NCBI GenBank assembly: GCA_019648995.1
Contig: BLXT01004282.1
Location: forward strand, 48,101-70,612
DNA: 22,512 nucleotides
Direction: 5' to 3'
Origin: Plakobranchus ocellatus
Lineage: Eukaryota; Mollusca; Gastropoda; Plakobranchidae
In this document: positions 1 through 10,230 of the stretch, in pieces
Layout of the letters: every line of letters starts with the position of its first letter
Position numbering within the stretch: the stretch's first letter is position 1
The notes under the pieces: generated by a model
Database searches by the model: none
What the model saw: the letters and a program-made list of their open reading frames with translations, nothing else
What the model was told of the DNA's origin: nothing
Position numbers and translations under genes: made by a program

Positions 1-408
1 ATACTGCGAGTGTATTTGATGATATACATAACATAATCGATTCTGTAAAATGCACCTTTTTCCCATACAGTTTGCCTTTTTGGTCCCATCTTAAAATTGT
101 ATACTGCATGTTTAGTATTAGCCATAGGTTACCTGAAAATCAAGAAATCTCATTAAAAAAGTGAAGATATAAGATTGAGTAAATACTGATAAGAACATTA
201 TTTTATATCAGTTTTTTTTCTGATTTGAAACACAGAGAAAGTGTGCAGTTAAGGCAAGATCGTTCCAAGTTAGCCATCGATACTCATTCGGGTCAGTACA
301 TATTTTTTAAACCTCTTTATCATGGCAATTTAATGATCTTTTTTGAATTAAGTTTTCTTCATTCTTATTCTACTGCACAACCAAAAAAGTCTACACAGCT
401 TCACAGCT
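1..408. other. No recognisable gene
   Basis: AT-rich sequence with one 62-codon chance frame; no domain, splice or repeat signal that I can support. Confidence 0.6.
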
Positions 409-533
409 TCTAGTAAAAACAAAACAAAACAAAACAAAAAAAAAAACAAAGAAAAAGCAGAAAAAAAAACATAAATTTAAAACGATAAGTTAACCCAAAA
501 AAGTAATAACAATAACAACAACAACAACAACAA
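409..533. repeat. A-rich simple sequence, (AAAAC)n and (AAC)n
   Basis: AAAAC pentamers at about 416-445 and AAC triplets at about 508-533 flank A-rich sequence. The open frame on the - strand here (to 739) is mostly Phe and Cys from these repeats and is not a gene. Confidence 0.85.
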
Positions 534-933
534 AACTTTCTTTCGCTTGCATCCCCTTTCCCGAAAACATAACTGAAGGAGAAGCTAAGAGGACAGTGTT
601 TTTTTTGTTTGTGTGTGTGTATTTTAAAGGGAGTGGGGTTGAGATTCCTCAGCAAATACCAAGAGTTGGATAAAAGCAGAAAAAGTATAACTTTTTTGGG
701 AAAAAGTCCAAGTAGAACTGTAATTAACAAATGAGTCAATGAATACTACGACCAACAACTCTTTGATTTCATAAATTAAATGTGGGAACGATAAATGCAT
801 AACTAAACACTTTCCCGCATATTTTGATGACTTTGCCTCATCTTTATTTCTGTCTTACAGGTTCCTTTTACATCGTTATTTATTTTTTTTTTTACCGTAT
901 TTAAGTTTACTAATACACATTTTGCTACCATAT

Positions 934-980
<47 letters not shown>

Positions 981-1439
981 TTGTATATTTTACATTTATG
1001 TCCTTTTTTTGGTTTTGTAGGGCTCTCAGTAATCCCGGGTTACACACCCCAAATACCGCCAATTTTGTATCGTTTTCTATCCTTTTTTCCGGTCACATTG
1101 AAAATAATAATATTTGGATTCTTCCGGGCAAAAGTCTATCAGCCTTTTACAATGGAAAAAAATCATTGAAATCATGATCACCACACAAATCATATGTACT
1201 AGTTTCTTTTATTTTCATTTTATACGGTAGTAAAATGTAAAATTTTAAAATTTAGCATTGTTAGTCTTGTTTCTTTACTGGCTTCACAGCGATATTTCAA
1301 ATGGGGAACATATAGATACCACACTTTCGTTTCCACAATCCCACTCCAAATATGGCCATTTTCACAAGTATTTTGCTAATGTTTGTGTTAGTAATTCACA
1401 AAACTCACAATTCACAATCTTTTGATTGTTAATAGTTAT
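534..1439. other. Intergenic sequence, nothing identified
   Basis: Low-complexity T and A runs and the (AT)n tract at 936-979. A 62-codon frame (981-1169) shows no family resemblance. Confidence 0.6.
936..979. repeat. (AT)n microsatellite
   Basis: Uninterrupted AT dinucleotides for 44 bases. Confidence 0.97.
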
Positions 1440-3000
1440 CACTCCTAGTTCTCTATCTTTTGGTTCTCTAAATATCATGGCTCTCAACTTTTTTAAAGGC
1501 CATCTTATTCGGATTTTCTTTCCTGCCATGAAAACGTCAACATGATTCTATCTATTTTATTCGATGCTTCATCTGGCAGAGAATAAGCTCGTGTTACGAA
1601 TTTCATTTTCGACAAAACAAACGTTTTAGAAATAATAACTTCTCCATGTATTGTAAGGTTACGACCATACCATCTTTGCATAGTCGTTTTTATACTATTA
1701 TGTTTTTCAGTACAATTGTCTGCAATGGAAGAAGCCTCCACTGATGCATTAAAATTATGCCTAAGACTTTAATATTACATCCTTTCTCTACCCTCTTCCT
1801 TGATTTTTTAATGTCACAACTCTCAAACCTACTAATTTTTTTACTATCTAGCTTCAGCCCTGATATTTTTCTATTTTATTGATCTATGTTTTCGAGAGCA
1901 TTTCCACAAGTCTCTCTCTCCCTTGATAAGCCAAGTCATGTCGTCGGCGTATAAGAGGAGTTTTAATTAGGAGCTTTCGTGAGAATACCTTTCATTTCCT
2001 TAATATTTCTTTTATTTTTTCGCTAATATTTCTACAACTAGTAAGAATAATTGGGGGTTTACGTAATATCCTAGTCTTTCTTTCGGTGACAAACCAGTTA
2101 GACAGGCATACGCCATTACTCAGAGCGCTTTTTTTGCTGCTTAGCATAGTTTAATATTTAATAAAGTCAGCTAGAAATTAAATCTATTTAGGGCAGCCAT
2201 GACTGATTGTTTTTCTACCGTATCAAAAGCTTTTGGTAGTCTAGGATATGGTTAACCCATCTTTATATTCAGTATCCACATATCTGAATGTATCGTCTAG
2301 TACTCTAATATGGTTTGAACTTTGCCTTCTCTAAATAAAACTATTTTGGTCTTTGTGTAATAGTTTAATGAAATATTTTTGTAGTCTGCTGGCCAGAACT
2401 TTGGCAAAAAAAAATTATAGTATTGTATACATTATAATAGGCCTCCAATTGTTTAGATCATTACGTTTAGTATTGTTTCCTTTATGTATCGTAGTAATGA
2501 TTTCACGCCTCTGGCTGACCGACAGTTGCCCTTGCAGAGATTCCACACATAGCATCCATGCACGTACTTTTTTAAGATGCGCCAAAATATTTTACAAAAT
2601 TTTGCTGCTACACAATCTCACTTGAAGAAGAGTCAATGTTAAGTAGTTTATACATTCCCTTGCTTTTTCGTAGCAATTTCATTATCTCCAAGTTCTTTCT
2701 CCTCATTTAATAGTTTTTCATGAAAAATCCGTTTAAACACAGGTCTATTTTTCACTCTCTTCATTGACTGATGTAGCTTTTTATAGAGATTCTTATAGAA
2801 AGTTAGTCTTTCTGATAAAGCAAGACAGGGATCGCACATAGTTTCACCGCTTTTACAGATAACTTGTTTCACAGGGTTGTTTTCTGCTCAGTATTTTTGC
2901 CCCCCTCTTTAATCCATTTTATCCTCGATCTAACAATTGCACCTTTAGCCCTTGCAAGTTGTTTTATTTCCGAATTCTTTCTTGACTGCTCATATTGAGT
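1440..3000 (-). pseudogene. L1/Tx1-like LINE reverse-transcriptase remnant
   Basis: Read on the - strand, disjoint frames give the ordered landmarks of an L1-superfamily RT. They are RSRIKWIKEGGKN near 2945-2890 (the linker before the RT), FYKNLYKK near 2800-2780, LDYQKAFDTVE near 2245-2205, NGVCLSNWF near 2125-2095, LLLYADDM at about 1960-1938 (RT catalytic box), SGLKLDSKKI near 1865-1835, and RWYGRNLTIHGEV with SKTFVLSKM near 1690-1600 (the post-RT region typical of L1/Tx1). Stops and frameshifts lie between all blocks, so it is dead. The endonuclease half is missing. Clade assignment is from memory of the motifs. Confidence 0.75.
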
Positions 3001-3277
3001 AGCTGTCTATCTCGGGGTGCCTTAGCTAAGATTTTTAGACAAATTAGACCACTTACATATTTAAACTATCATGATCATGCTGTTTCAGGGTTGAGTCAGT
3101 TTCTTAAGTATTTGAATTGAGCTGTGAACTAATCTGAGTCAAACTTTAAAGTGTTTCTATTTTAAATTGTTTTGAAATAAAACAAATTACAAAGACCTAA
3201 GATTTCTGTAACCACTATTTTTCAATATCTTCCCTTAACCAGGTCATCACACGTTCTTACAGCCACATATTATAAGG

Positions 3278-3419
3278 ATGGCGGCGGCAGTGGGGTATAT
3301 GGTAAGAACTGACACAACCAAAATGCCTAGAATTGAAAAGGAAGCGGACTTGGATGGCGTAGAGTTGGGTTCTCTGTTGGTGTTTCAAACCGATATTCAA
3401 CACTATGCCGTGTATGTAG
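3278..3419 (+). CDS. LRAT gene exon 1 (N-terminus and first catalytic His)
   Basis: This exon encodes residues 1-47 plus the first base of Gly48. It contains the first conserved LRAT block, LGSLLVFQTDIQHYAVYV, with catalytic His42. The donor is G|GTAAGG at 3420. Good acceptor-like sequences lie just upstream: a pyrimidine-rich run ending TTAACCAG at 3241, and TTCTTACAG at 3262. The coding exon therefore probably carries a short 5' UTR and is preceded by an unseen leader exon. No second copy of this exon was found in the window. Confidence 0.82.
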
Positions 3420-5984
3420 GTAAGGATTGTTGATCATTTTCTTCATACTTCTGGTGATATCTGCAGCAATGAACAAATAAATTGAAATAATCCAACAACA
3501 GAAAGAATGAAAATAGAACAGAGAGAAAGAGAGAGAGAAAGGTAGAGAGAGAGAGAGAAAGAGAGAGGGGGCGATTATAGAGAGAGAGAAAAAAAGAGAG
3601 GGAAAGAAAGGGAGAGAGAGAGAGAGAGAGGGGTGGGGATGGGGGTGGGGAGCGACTGAAGAGACAGAAACAGAAAAAGAGAGAAAGATAGTAAGTACAA
3701 ATTATTTTGTCGCTACTATCTAATCGTGTTTAATGTGTATAACTACATTTAAAATACATAAGCACATTTACCACTTTATGCTTCTAGGTTTTATAATCGG
3801 ATGGCTTTCTGAGCTAGTTAGCCTCGGAGGTTAAAAGCAGGCCTGTGCCATATTTCATAGAAATCATTTAATAGCTTCCCAACAATAGATTTCCAGATAG
3901 CTCCGAAAAAAAAGGAACCTTTTTTTAAGGAAGGTCAATTAAACGAAATTTATAAGCCCACTTGGATCTAATTCCAATCCAAATTCCTGAATAAGATAAT
4001 TTTAAACGATTTTCGATCTACTTATTGCTTTCTAAGGTCTGACAAATTATTTAGGTCTGAGAATAAGCCCGCCATGCTAATAGGAACACTGTACTGTCCT
4101 TGATCTCTAGCTTGTCCACCCTTCATATGTGTTTTGCTAGAAGTCTATAAATAGATTTTCATTTCATCATGAACATTTCGATTTTGCTAATGGTGGCTCA
4201 CCTAGGCGTCTTGCCTATTTTTGGATAAAATTGCGCACCTTAGCATTCTCTTTTATAATAGCTCTATGGGTTCGCGTAGTATACTCTCATGAAGTGGCTC
4301 TCAGCCTGTGGTACGTATATCATTTGTGAGAAGTATATGGGCCTTTCTGTTAGTTCGCATTAATGGTAATGTTTGAGGTAGAATGAAGAAATTAAATGTA
4401 TTAATAGCCCCTACCAAACCAATCAATGACGGGCACACAAGCCAGAGAGATCTAGGAGGTTACAAGTTGTTCTAGGCAGCAAGGCGTGCTCTTATTTAGG
4501 AATAAGATTTAAAAACAAAGTTCAGATCTTTCGAAACATTTGAAATTTATAATAGGCTTATTGAAAAGGATTTAGTTCCTTTGCATGAAAAGTTATTAAA
4601 ATTTGACTGGAATTGGATTTAAGTGTGCTTTTATAAAGTTTGTTTGTCCGCCCTTAACAAAATAGATATAGGAATTGTGCAAAAACCTGTATCTTCTCCT
4701 TAAGAAAAGATCGTATCCGGTAGAATTCACTGGTTTCTGATACCATTTCATAAGTGGCGGCTAAACAGAGTGCATCGCAGAGAGATTAAAAAAACACCGC
4801 TCTAAATGGATGCATGGATGGCACAACACGCTGTGTTACTATCAAAGTTCAGTAGTGTTAAATAAACTCTGTTGAAAGTGTAACTGGCACCTCTGTGTTA
4901 TCAATGACGTTTTAGTAGAAACTGATAATATTAGATGTTCCACCTCGAATCGCCAGGCGATGGAGAAATTGTTCATCTTACTGCTAGCGCTGGGCTTCTT
5001 CCTACGATCTTCTCAACCGTGGACGGCATTGTGTCATGCGACAAAATCTTTCCGGAGAACAAAGATGCCAAAATATTCGTTGATAATTTGAGAGACAAAG
5101 AAGATAAGTGAGTTCGAAATACATATTTATTTTTAAACTTTGTGGTATGGAAAGTTCACAACATAATGAAGAATTATTTGCAAAGACCTTCCCACGAAAT
5201 TTGATTATTGATAAATTCACTGCTGTTTAAGATTAAATGTTAGGCCACAGCATTTTTTAAAGATCCTAAATACTCTTGGTTGAGTTGTTTTCTTGCAAGT
5301 TTTTTCTACGCACGGTAAATTATGTAGCTGCATACAATGTGCTATAAAAACTATTTGTACATACATTCATGTAAAATCTATTTTCTTAATCTGAAGATGT
5401 AAAATAAAGACAATGCGTGAAATTTTCAGACCTCATAGACCTGCCATTATTGTGAAGAGAGCGATGAGCAAGATTGGAAAGGTCAAGTATGATTTGTTTG
5501 CAAACAACTGTGAACATTTTGCAACCTGGTGTAGATATGGCAAGGCAGAAAGCCTTCAGGTATTGTACAATGAACAGCCGCCTGATACGAACAAATGACA
5601 CAATTTAGTCTGCTAGATAGTCAGCAGAAAGTTATGATCGGAACTTTGACTGATTCAAAAGATGAGTAATTGCATCTCAGATGCTTCCGAAGTTTAGTTT
5701 TTTCTATGCAATTTTTGTGAGAACGTACAACCAACAAATCTGGATCATCAGCACAGATATAATACCACATTATTATCTTACTTCTCAAAATGCAGCTGCC
5801 ATGAAAGAGCAGGCCGTTGTGCACATTTCACCACGAAAAATAAGCCAACACAAACACCATTTATAAAAAAATTAGCAAATAAATACAAATAAAATGATAA
5901 TAATAAAAATAGTAGTAGTAGTAGTAGTAGTAGCAGCAGCAGCAGCAGCAGCAGCAGCTGCTGCTGCTGCTGCTGCTGCTGCTG

Positions 5985-6053
<69 letters not shown>

Positions 6054-6998
6054 ATAATAACAATAATAATAATAATATTCTTTAAAATAGTTTAGAACGC
6101 GTAGCAATCATTGTAAAGATTGAGGGTAAACCCAGTAGAGGCAGGCAGATAATAACTTTTATAGAAGCTCCATGGAATGTGTTTTTTCGATGTTTTTTTT
6201 AAAATTATTATTTTATTAGATGGGTTCTTTAATTGGCTGTTACGGTTGCGTTCAATATTTTTTTTGGCCTACATCCTTGGTGTTGAAATTATTGCCATTC
6301 TACTTAATATTATACTTCTTTTACTTAATATTTTGCCACACTGGCAACGCCAAGATGTCCAAAATTTTTTTTTATTTTAATTAACGATCATCTTATTTTG
6401 TAAATACCGTAATGCAGTATATATAATTTCTAGCTGGGCAAGAATTTACTTGTTTTGTTTTACTTCTTCAGTTGGCATTGCATCCTTTGGTTCCTCGATT
6501 TCATATTGATTGTAGTGCTTCTTAAATGTTGATAATTTGATTGATAGTTGATAGTTATATAACAGATGGTTAAAAGTTTTACCTGCATTCACATTTGTAA
6601 AGACGCAAAAATTGTCCAAGCCTGCTGTGTTGTAACTTAAAAAAAGCAAATGTTCACCAAGGATCGCTGTCAGAACACATTTTGAAAATAATTACATTAC
6701 TTAATATGACTTAAAAATAAGAACTGTCCAAGTTACATCTTGAGAATGAGTTTATGATTGTAGAATTGGGTCTAACATGGGTGAGATGAATCGATTAACT
6801 ACCTGAATTACACCGATTTCTCCTTTCCTTATTTCTTCTACTCAGGCGGAAAAGGCTAAAAAGAGCGGATCAGGCTCTGGTTCAGGCTCTGGTTCAGGTT
6901 GTGGATCAGATTCTAGATCGGGCAGTAGATCAGGCTCTGGATCATTCTCTGGAATGGGCTCTGTTTGCGGAACAAAACAGACAAATTTTTGGGATTAA
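3278..6998 (+). CDS. LRAT-domain (PLAAT/HRASLS-like) acyltransferase/phospholipase, four exons
   Basis: Joining 3278-3419, 4957-5107, 5430-5559 and 6846-6998 gives 191 residues. Introns are GT-AG with phases 1, 2 and 0, and the frame stays open throughout. The LRAT fold is a permuted NlpC/P60 thiol-hydrolase domain that transfers or releases acyl chains from phospholipids through an acyl-cysteine intermediate. Visible motifs are QHYAVYVG (His42), DGEIVHL (His54) and NCEHFATWCRYG (Cys125). The 12-residue His-His spacing equals that of human PLAAT3 (His23, His35, Cys113). Residues 1-30 are a short polar leader. Residues 142-191 are a Ser/Gly-rich tail ending in TNFWD. There is no signal peptide and no hydrophobic C-terminal helix, which vertebrate PLAATs normally use as a membrane anchor, so a soluble location is inferred. 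The start ATG at 3278 lacks an upstream in-frame ATG; unspliced sequence has an in-frame stop at 3236. A further 5' noncoding exon is likely. Exact substrate is unknown. Confidence 0.85.
3515..3690. repeat. Polypurine GA tract with embedded G-quadruplex motif (LRAT intron 1)
   Basis: A long purine run of GA repeats on the + strand contains, at 3630-3650, four consecutive G runs of 4, 4, 5 and 4 separated by T, AT and T. Confidence 0.92.
3880..4190 (+). repeat. Dispersed repeat family copy 1 (LRAT intron 1)
   Basis: It shares ordered words with 12600-12960 and with the complement of 4355-4665. These are ATAGCTC.G, TTTTTAAGG, GATCTAATTCC, GGTCTGA/AAGGA, CTAGCTTGTCC..C, TTTTGCTA and GAACATTT. 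Divergence is high and no coding potential was seen. It is an unclassified interspersed repeat. Confidence 0.55.
4355..4665 (-). repeat. Dispersed repeat family copy 2, inverted (LRAT intron 1)
   Basis: Its reverse complement reads AAGGGCGGA, AAATCCAATTCCAGTCAAA, AATAAGCCTATT, GCTGCCTAGAACAA, CCTCCTAGATCTCT.GGCTTG and CAAACATTAC. It is collinear with the copies at 3880 and 12600. It lies about 165 bases from copy 1 in opposite orientation, so the intron transcript could fold on itself. Confidence 0.55.
4957..5107 (+). CDS. LRAT gene exon 2 (second catalytic His)
   Basis: Phase 1 in, phase 2 out, 151 nt. The acceptor is CGCCAG|GC and completes Gly48 with the last base of exon 1. The donor is AA|GTGAGT, a very strong match. 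It encodes DGEIVHL with His54, then the variable middle of the LRAT domain (residues 55-97), ending in a FVDNLRD segment like the conserved V-N-N-x-D of the family. Confidence 0.85.
5430..5559 (+). CDS. LRAT gene exon 3 (NCEHF catalytic Cys block)
   Basis: Phase 2 in, phase 0 out, 130 nt. The acceptor is AATTTTCAG|A and the donor CAG|GTATTG. It encodes residues 98-141, including PAIIVKRAMSKIGKVKYDL, the NCEHF nucleophile motif (Cys125) and WCRYG. If the intron were retained, the frame would run on for 12 codons and stop at 5596-5598, with AATAAA-like sequence near 5880-5900. A short isoform without the Ser/Gly tail is therefore possible but unproven. Confidence 0.9.
5910..6075. repeat. Palindromic composite triplet array (TAG)8(CAG)8(CTG)9(CTA)23
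   Basis: It lies in LRAT intron 3. TAG repeats 5910-5933 are followed by CAG 5934-5957, CTG 5958-5984 and CTA 5985-6053, then AAT-type repeats to about 6075. The left half is the reverse complement of the right half: 48 bases can pair with only a 3-base loop. Long Val/Ala/Thr open frames on both strands are artefacts of the repeats. Confidence 0.95.
6088..6182 (+). pseudogene. Short LINE 3'-ORF scrap in LRAT intron 3
   Basis: The + strand reads LERVAIIVKIEGKPSRGRQ followed by ITFIEAPWN. This matches the C-terminal stretch LEHLAITGKIEGKRSRGRQ of the LINE copy on the - strand at 14900-15230. It directly follows the triplet array at 5910-6075. Only about 95 bases are recognisable. Confidence 0.7.
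6846..6998 (+). CDS. LRAT gene exon 4 (Ser/Gly-rich tail and stop)
   Basis: A long pyrimidine tract ends CTTCTACTCAG|GCG, giving a strong phase-0 acceptor. The exon encodes 50 residues: AEKAKK, then many SG dipeptides with a few Cys, Asp and Arg, then CGTKQTNFWD and TAA. It joins exon 3 in frame, but its identity as the natural terminal exon rests on splice phase and open frame only. No homologous tail was recognised. Confidence 0.7.
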   Translation, partial: AEKAKKSGSGSGSGSGSGCGSDSRSGSRSGSGSFSGMGSVCGTKQTNFWD

Positions 6999-7185
6999 AA
7001 AAAATGCCTTCGAGGTACGTTTGTGGCATGGTATTATATTTAGGCCTTTTGGGCGCCGTTAAGACAAGTGTCAGATACAGCATAACTATTGTTTAGATGT
7101 AACGGTTATTGCGATCTGAATACCTCTGGTACCATGCAATGTTAACAAAGTCAGTGTTGAAAGAAAATCATAACACAAAAATTTA

Positions 7186-7191
7186 AATAAA
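7186..7191 (+). terminator. Candidate polyadenylation signal of the LRAT gene
   Basis: An AATAAA hexamer lies about 190 bases after the TAA of exon 4, followed directly by an A-rich run. In such AT-rich DNA the hexamer can occur by chance. Confidence 0.35.
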
Positions 7192-8261
7192 AAAAATGGA
7201 GCACAAGCAATGCAACTGACCTCACAGGGATTAATGATGATGGTGAAGAGAATATTATGGGATGGAAAAAAATTATCTGGAAAAAAACGATTTGGTTTGA
7301 TCTGAACAAGATTTATCTACTGCACGGGTACTTGCTACTCAGGGATGTATAAATGGATGAACTAAGATATATGTAATTGATAAATATTCAAAGGAACATA
7401 AGAATCAGCAATCACTTTAAAGAATTTGACACTTTTTACTGCATCAAAAACAAGTAAATAAATTAAAAATAACACGAACATCCGTTCACTTTTTTTTAAA
7501 GGAGCGAAATCGAAAGGAAACGCTTTATACGATTTTGTTGAATATCAAGTACACGTATTCAACTGTAATGTCTAATACCTTGTGGAAAAACTTTATCCAG
7601 AAAAAGGGTTGTAAAAGCTGAAAAGCGTTTTTTTACTTAAGTAGTTTGAAAGTTTGGAACCTAGAAAAAAAAGACTCTAATAGAAATAATGTCTCTATGA
7701 TCAATTTAGACTTTTTTTTTAGTTGTATTCCTTTTGTGTTGGTGTCATCCCGTTTAGTTCTCAAAGAAAAAAAAGTTGCCTTTTTAATTATTACATATTG
7801 TGTTAAATATATAACATTGAATCTTCGTTTTTCCTACAATGATAAGTTAAACATATTGCAAAAAATGAAGATAAAATATTAAAAAAGAAAGAAGTAAACT
7901 GTCAAGCTTTAAAAGAGAGCCAATTGTTTTTCTTTCATCTCCTTTTCAAAGAAACCTAAAAGGAAAATGTATGCCAATCTTCTCGTAATAAAATGTTTTT
8001 TGAATGTGAAAGAGTCTACAGAGTAGTTTGAACAATTTGGTCTTAGTTTTTATTCATTATACATTCTTTCTTTTTCTACATTTAATCTCTGACCTCCGCC
8101 CCCCTCCATTTCTTCTTTCTCCTTTACCATTAACAGCTGCAAGGTTTGGTGTGACCACCAGCAATTAAAAATTCTGGACAAAAGCCAGTGCACGTTATCG
8201 CAACATTGAAAACAAAATTAATTTCGATTATGTGTCTCGTCTCATCCTTCTCATCAACCTC
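7192..8261. other. Intergenic sequence between LRAT cassettes, nothing identified
   Basis: AT-rich with short chance frames. I looked here for a second copy of LRAT exon 1 and saw none. Confidence 0.55.
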
Positions 8262-8262
8262 T

Positions 8263-8342
<80 letters not shown>

Positions 8343-8374
8343 TGGTGCTGCTGCTGCTACTGCTGCTGCTGCTA
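8262..8374. repeat. (CTA)n array with CTG tail
   Basis: About 27 CTA units (8262-8342) are followed by a mixed CTG/CTA stretch (8346-8374). The open frame of Tyr and Ala runs is a repeat artefact. Confidence 0.95.
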
Positions 8375-8610
8375 ATGTTACCATTAATACAACTGTAATA
8401 AGTGTTAGTGTTTGATGAAGATTTCTTTGTATTTTGGAAAAGAACAAAAATTTGTTAAACTTTGTTTTGCTTAGCATCTTCATAAGTTTAAGTGACAATG
8501 TTTAAGATTCGAACTTTGTGCTGTCATATTTCAAGTTGTTGTCATTAGCATAACTAGTACTAGAGATCAAAGCCACTATCAAAAGCAAATTTTTATCAAG
8601 TGGCTGTTGT

Positions 8611-8685
<75 letters not shown>
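8611..8685. repeat. (ATA)25 array
   Basis: Pure ATA triplets for 75 bases. They are followed at 8701-8757 by degenerate ATC, CTG and ATT triplets. Confidence 0.95.
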
Positions 8686-8757
8686 TTTTTTTCTTGTATA
8701 CTATTATCATTATCATCATCATTGCTGTTGCTGCTGCTATTATTATGATAATTATCT

Positions 8758-9504
8758 TCTAATTAAAAATATCGGCACTCAACATACCACCATCGCAGTT
8801 TGTCATCGATGATTTCTGCTTATATCTCACTTAGCTGAGCTCGGTTGACGTCTTCTTATTTTGTTTTTGTTTTGTTTTTTTAATGTTTGTCAGTAATTGT
8901 TTCTTTTCATCCGTGTAGTTGAAATGTAGGAGATAAATCATTGTATTTTGCAAGTTGTAATGCCCAGAGGGAAGACGCAAAGTGATGAGATCAAGGACTA
9001 AAGGTTTCGACAAAAGATCGAGATTTACACCAACCTGGAAAATAATTGCATCATGCTAAAACTCTCTTGCATTAAATTTTAAGTCAAAGGGCAATCAATG
9101 TTTGATTTTTCTTTTTCGACTGTTCGACACGAAAAATGATGAATTGTGGCCATGATTTGAACTTAGGAATTACATTAGATGCAAATACCTTTATTACATC
9201 GAGATCTAGGTCAAGAATCTAATTTAAGTCAAAGTTAGTTATTCATTATTTCCCTTTTAAAATCGATTATCAGTGATGTAAACATTATGCTTAGAAACAT
9301 AAATTCATCATCTTTTAAGAAGCAGAACGCATCCATCTTTATTAAATATTTAGATTTAATAAGCCAAATACGGCACTGAGGCGTATGTATTTCTGCACCA
9401 GATCTGAACCGACTATCTAAAATTATACTTTCAGAAACCACTTTTAGAAAGTTGTGATTGCTGTTACCAGATGGCTAATGATGGTCAGCCATATAAGGGA
9501 GTTC
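8758..9504. other. Intergenic sequence, nothing identified
   Basis: Two 60-68 codon frames on the - strand show no family resemblance. No LRAT-like exon was seen. Confidence 0.55.
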
Positions 9505-10230
9505 AGCATGACCTTCTAGTCTCATTTTACGATAAGGGAGATGAGGGCGGCTGTTATACCTCTGTACACTTCATGTTGGGATAAAAATGTACTTGTAAGA
9601 ATCGAGGAGAACACGGTGATTCCAACAATCTAAGGAGGTGTGTGACAGGAATGTGTAATACTTACTGATTTTTAAGCCCTCTTGAGTATTGTTAGCCACC
9701 TTATGGCATAAAAGGAAATGAAAAAAAGCTTATTAATATCAGGTATACGGATCATGCAGTTGTAAATTGTAGAATCTGGTGAACAACATAAATAATTTTC
9801 GATCTTAGTGTTTTGAGAGAGCGAAATAATGGGCCTGTCTTTGAAAATGGAAAAACAATTGAATGCGAAGTCATCTCAAAGAAATCTTCAAACCCCAAAA
9901 GCAAAGTCTTTAGCACAGGAGAATGGATCAAACGAAGGTAGAAAATTCAAATGTCTTTGCTACTGCTAACAACACCAGATAAATATAAATGCACAAATAA
10001 TGTAAGAAAAAGAATAACCATGGTCAAAAATACATTCCAAAAAGTCATGTGCCGCCAATATTGCCTAATTCATTTTGGCACATTGGAGAAAATCGAGTTT
10101 ATGTGCTTTTAAAAACCAAAACAAAACCTTTAATGAATATTTTGGGTTATACCCTTACAAATCCCTTTTCTACATTTAAGAATCGTTATAATTTTGACTT
10201 TAAAGTAAAGTTATGAGATATACACGATGG

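Noticed and set aside
410-739. 109-codon frame on the - strand rich in Phe and Cys
   Set aside because: It is produced by A-rich and AAC repeats read in reverse; no domain.
5872-6085. Poly-Val/Ala/Thr frames on both strands
   Set aside because: Translation of the triplet array, which lies in an intron.
8188-8812. Poly-Tyr and poly-Ile frames
   Set aside because: Translation of CTA and ATA microsatellites.
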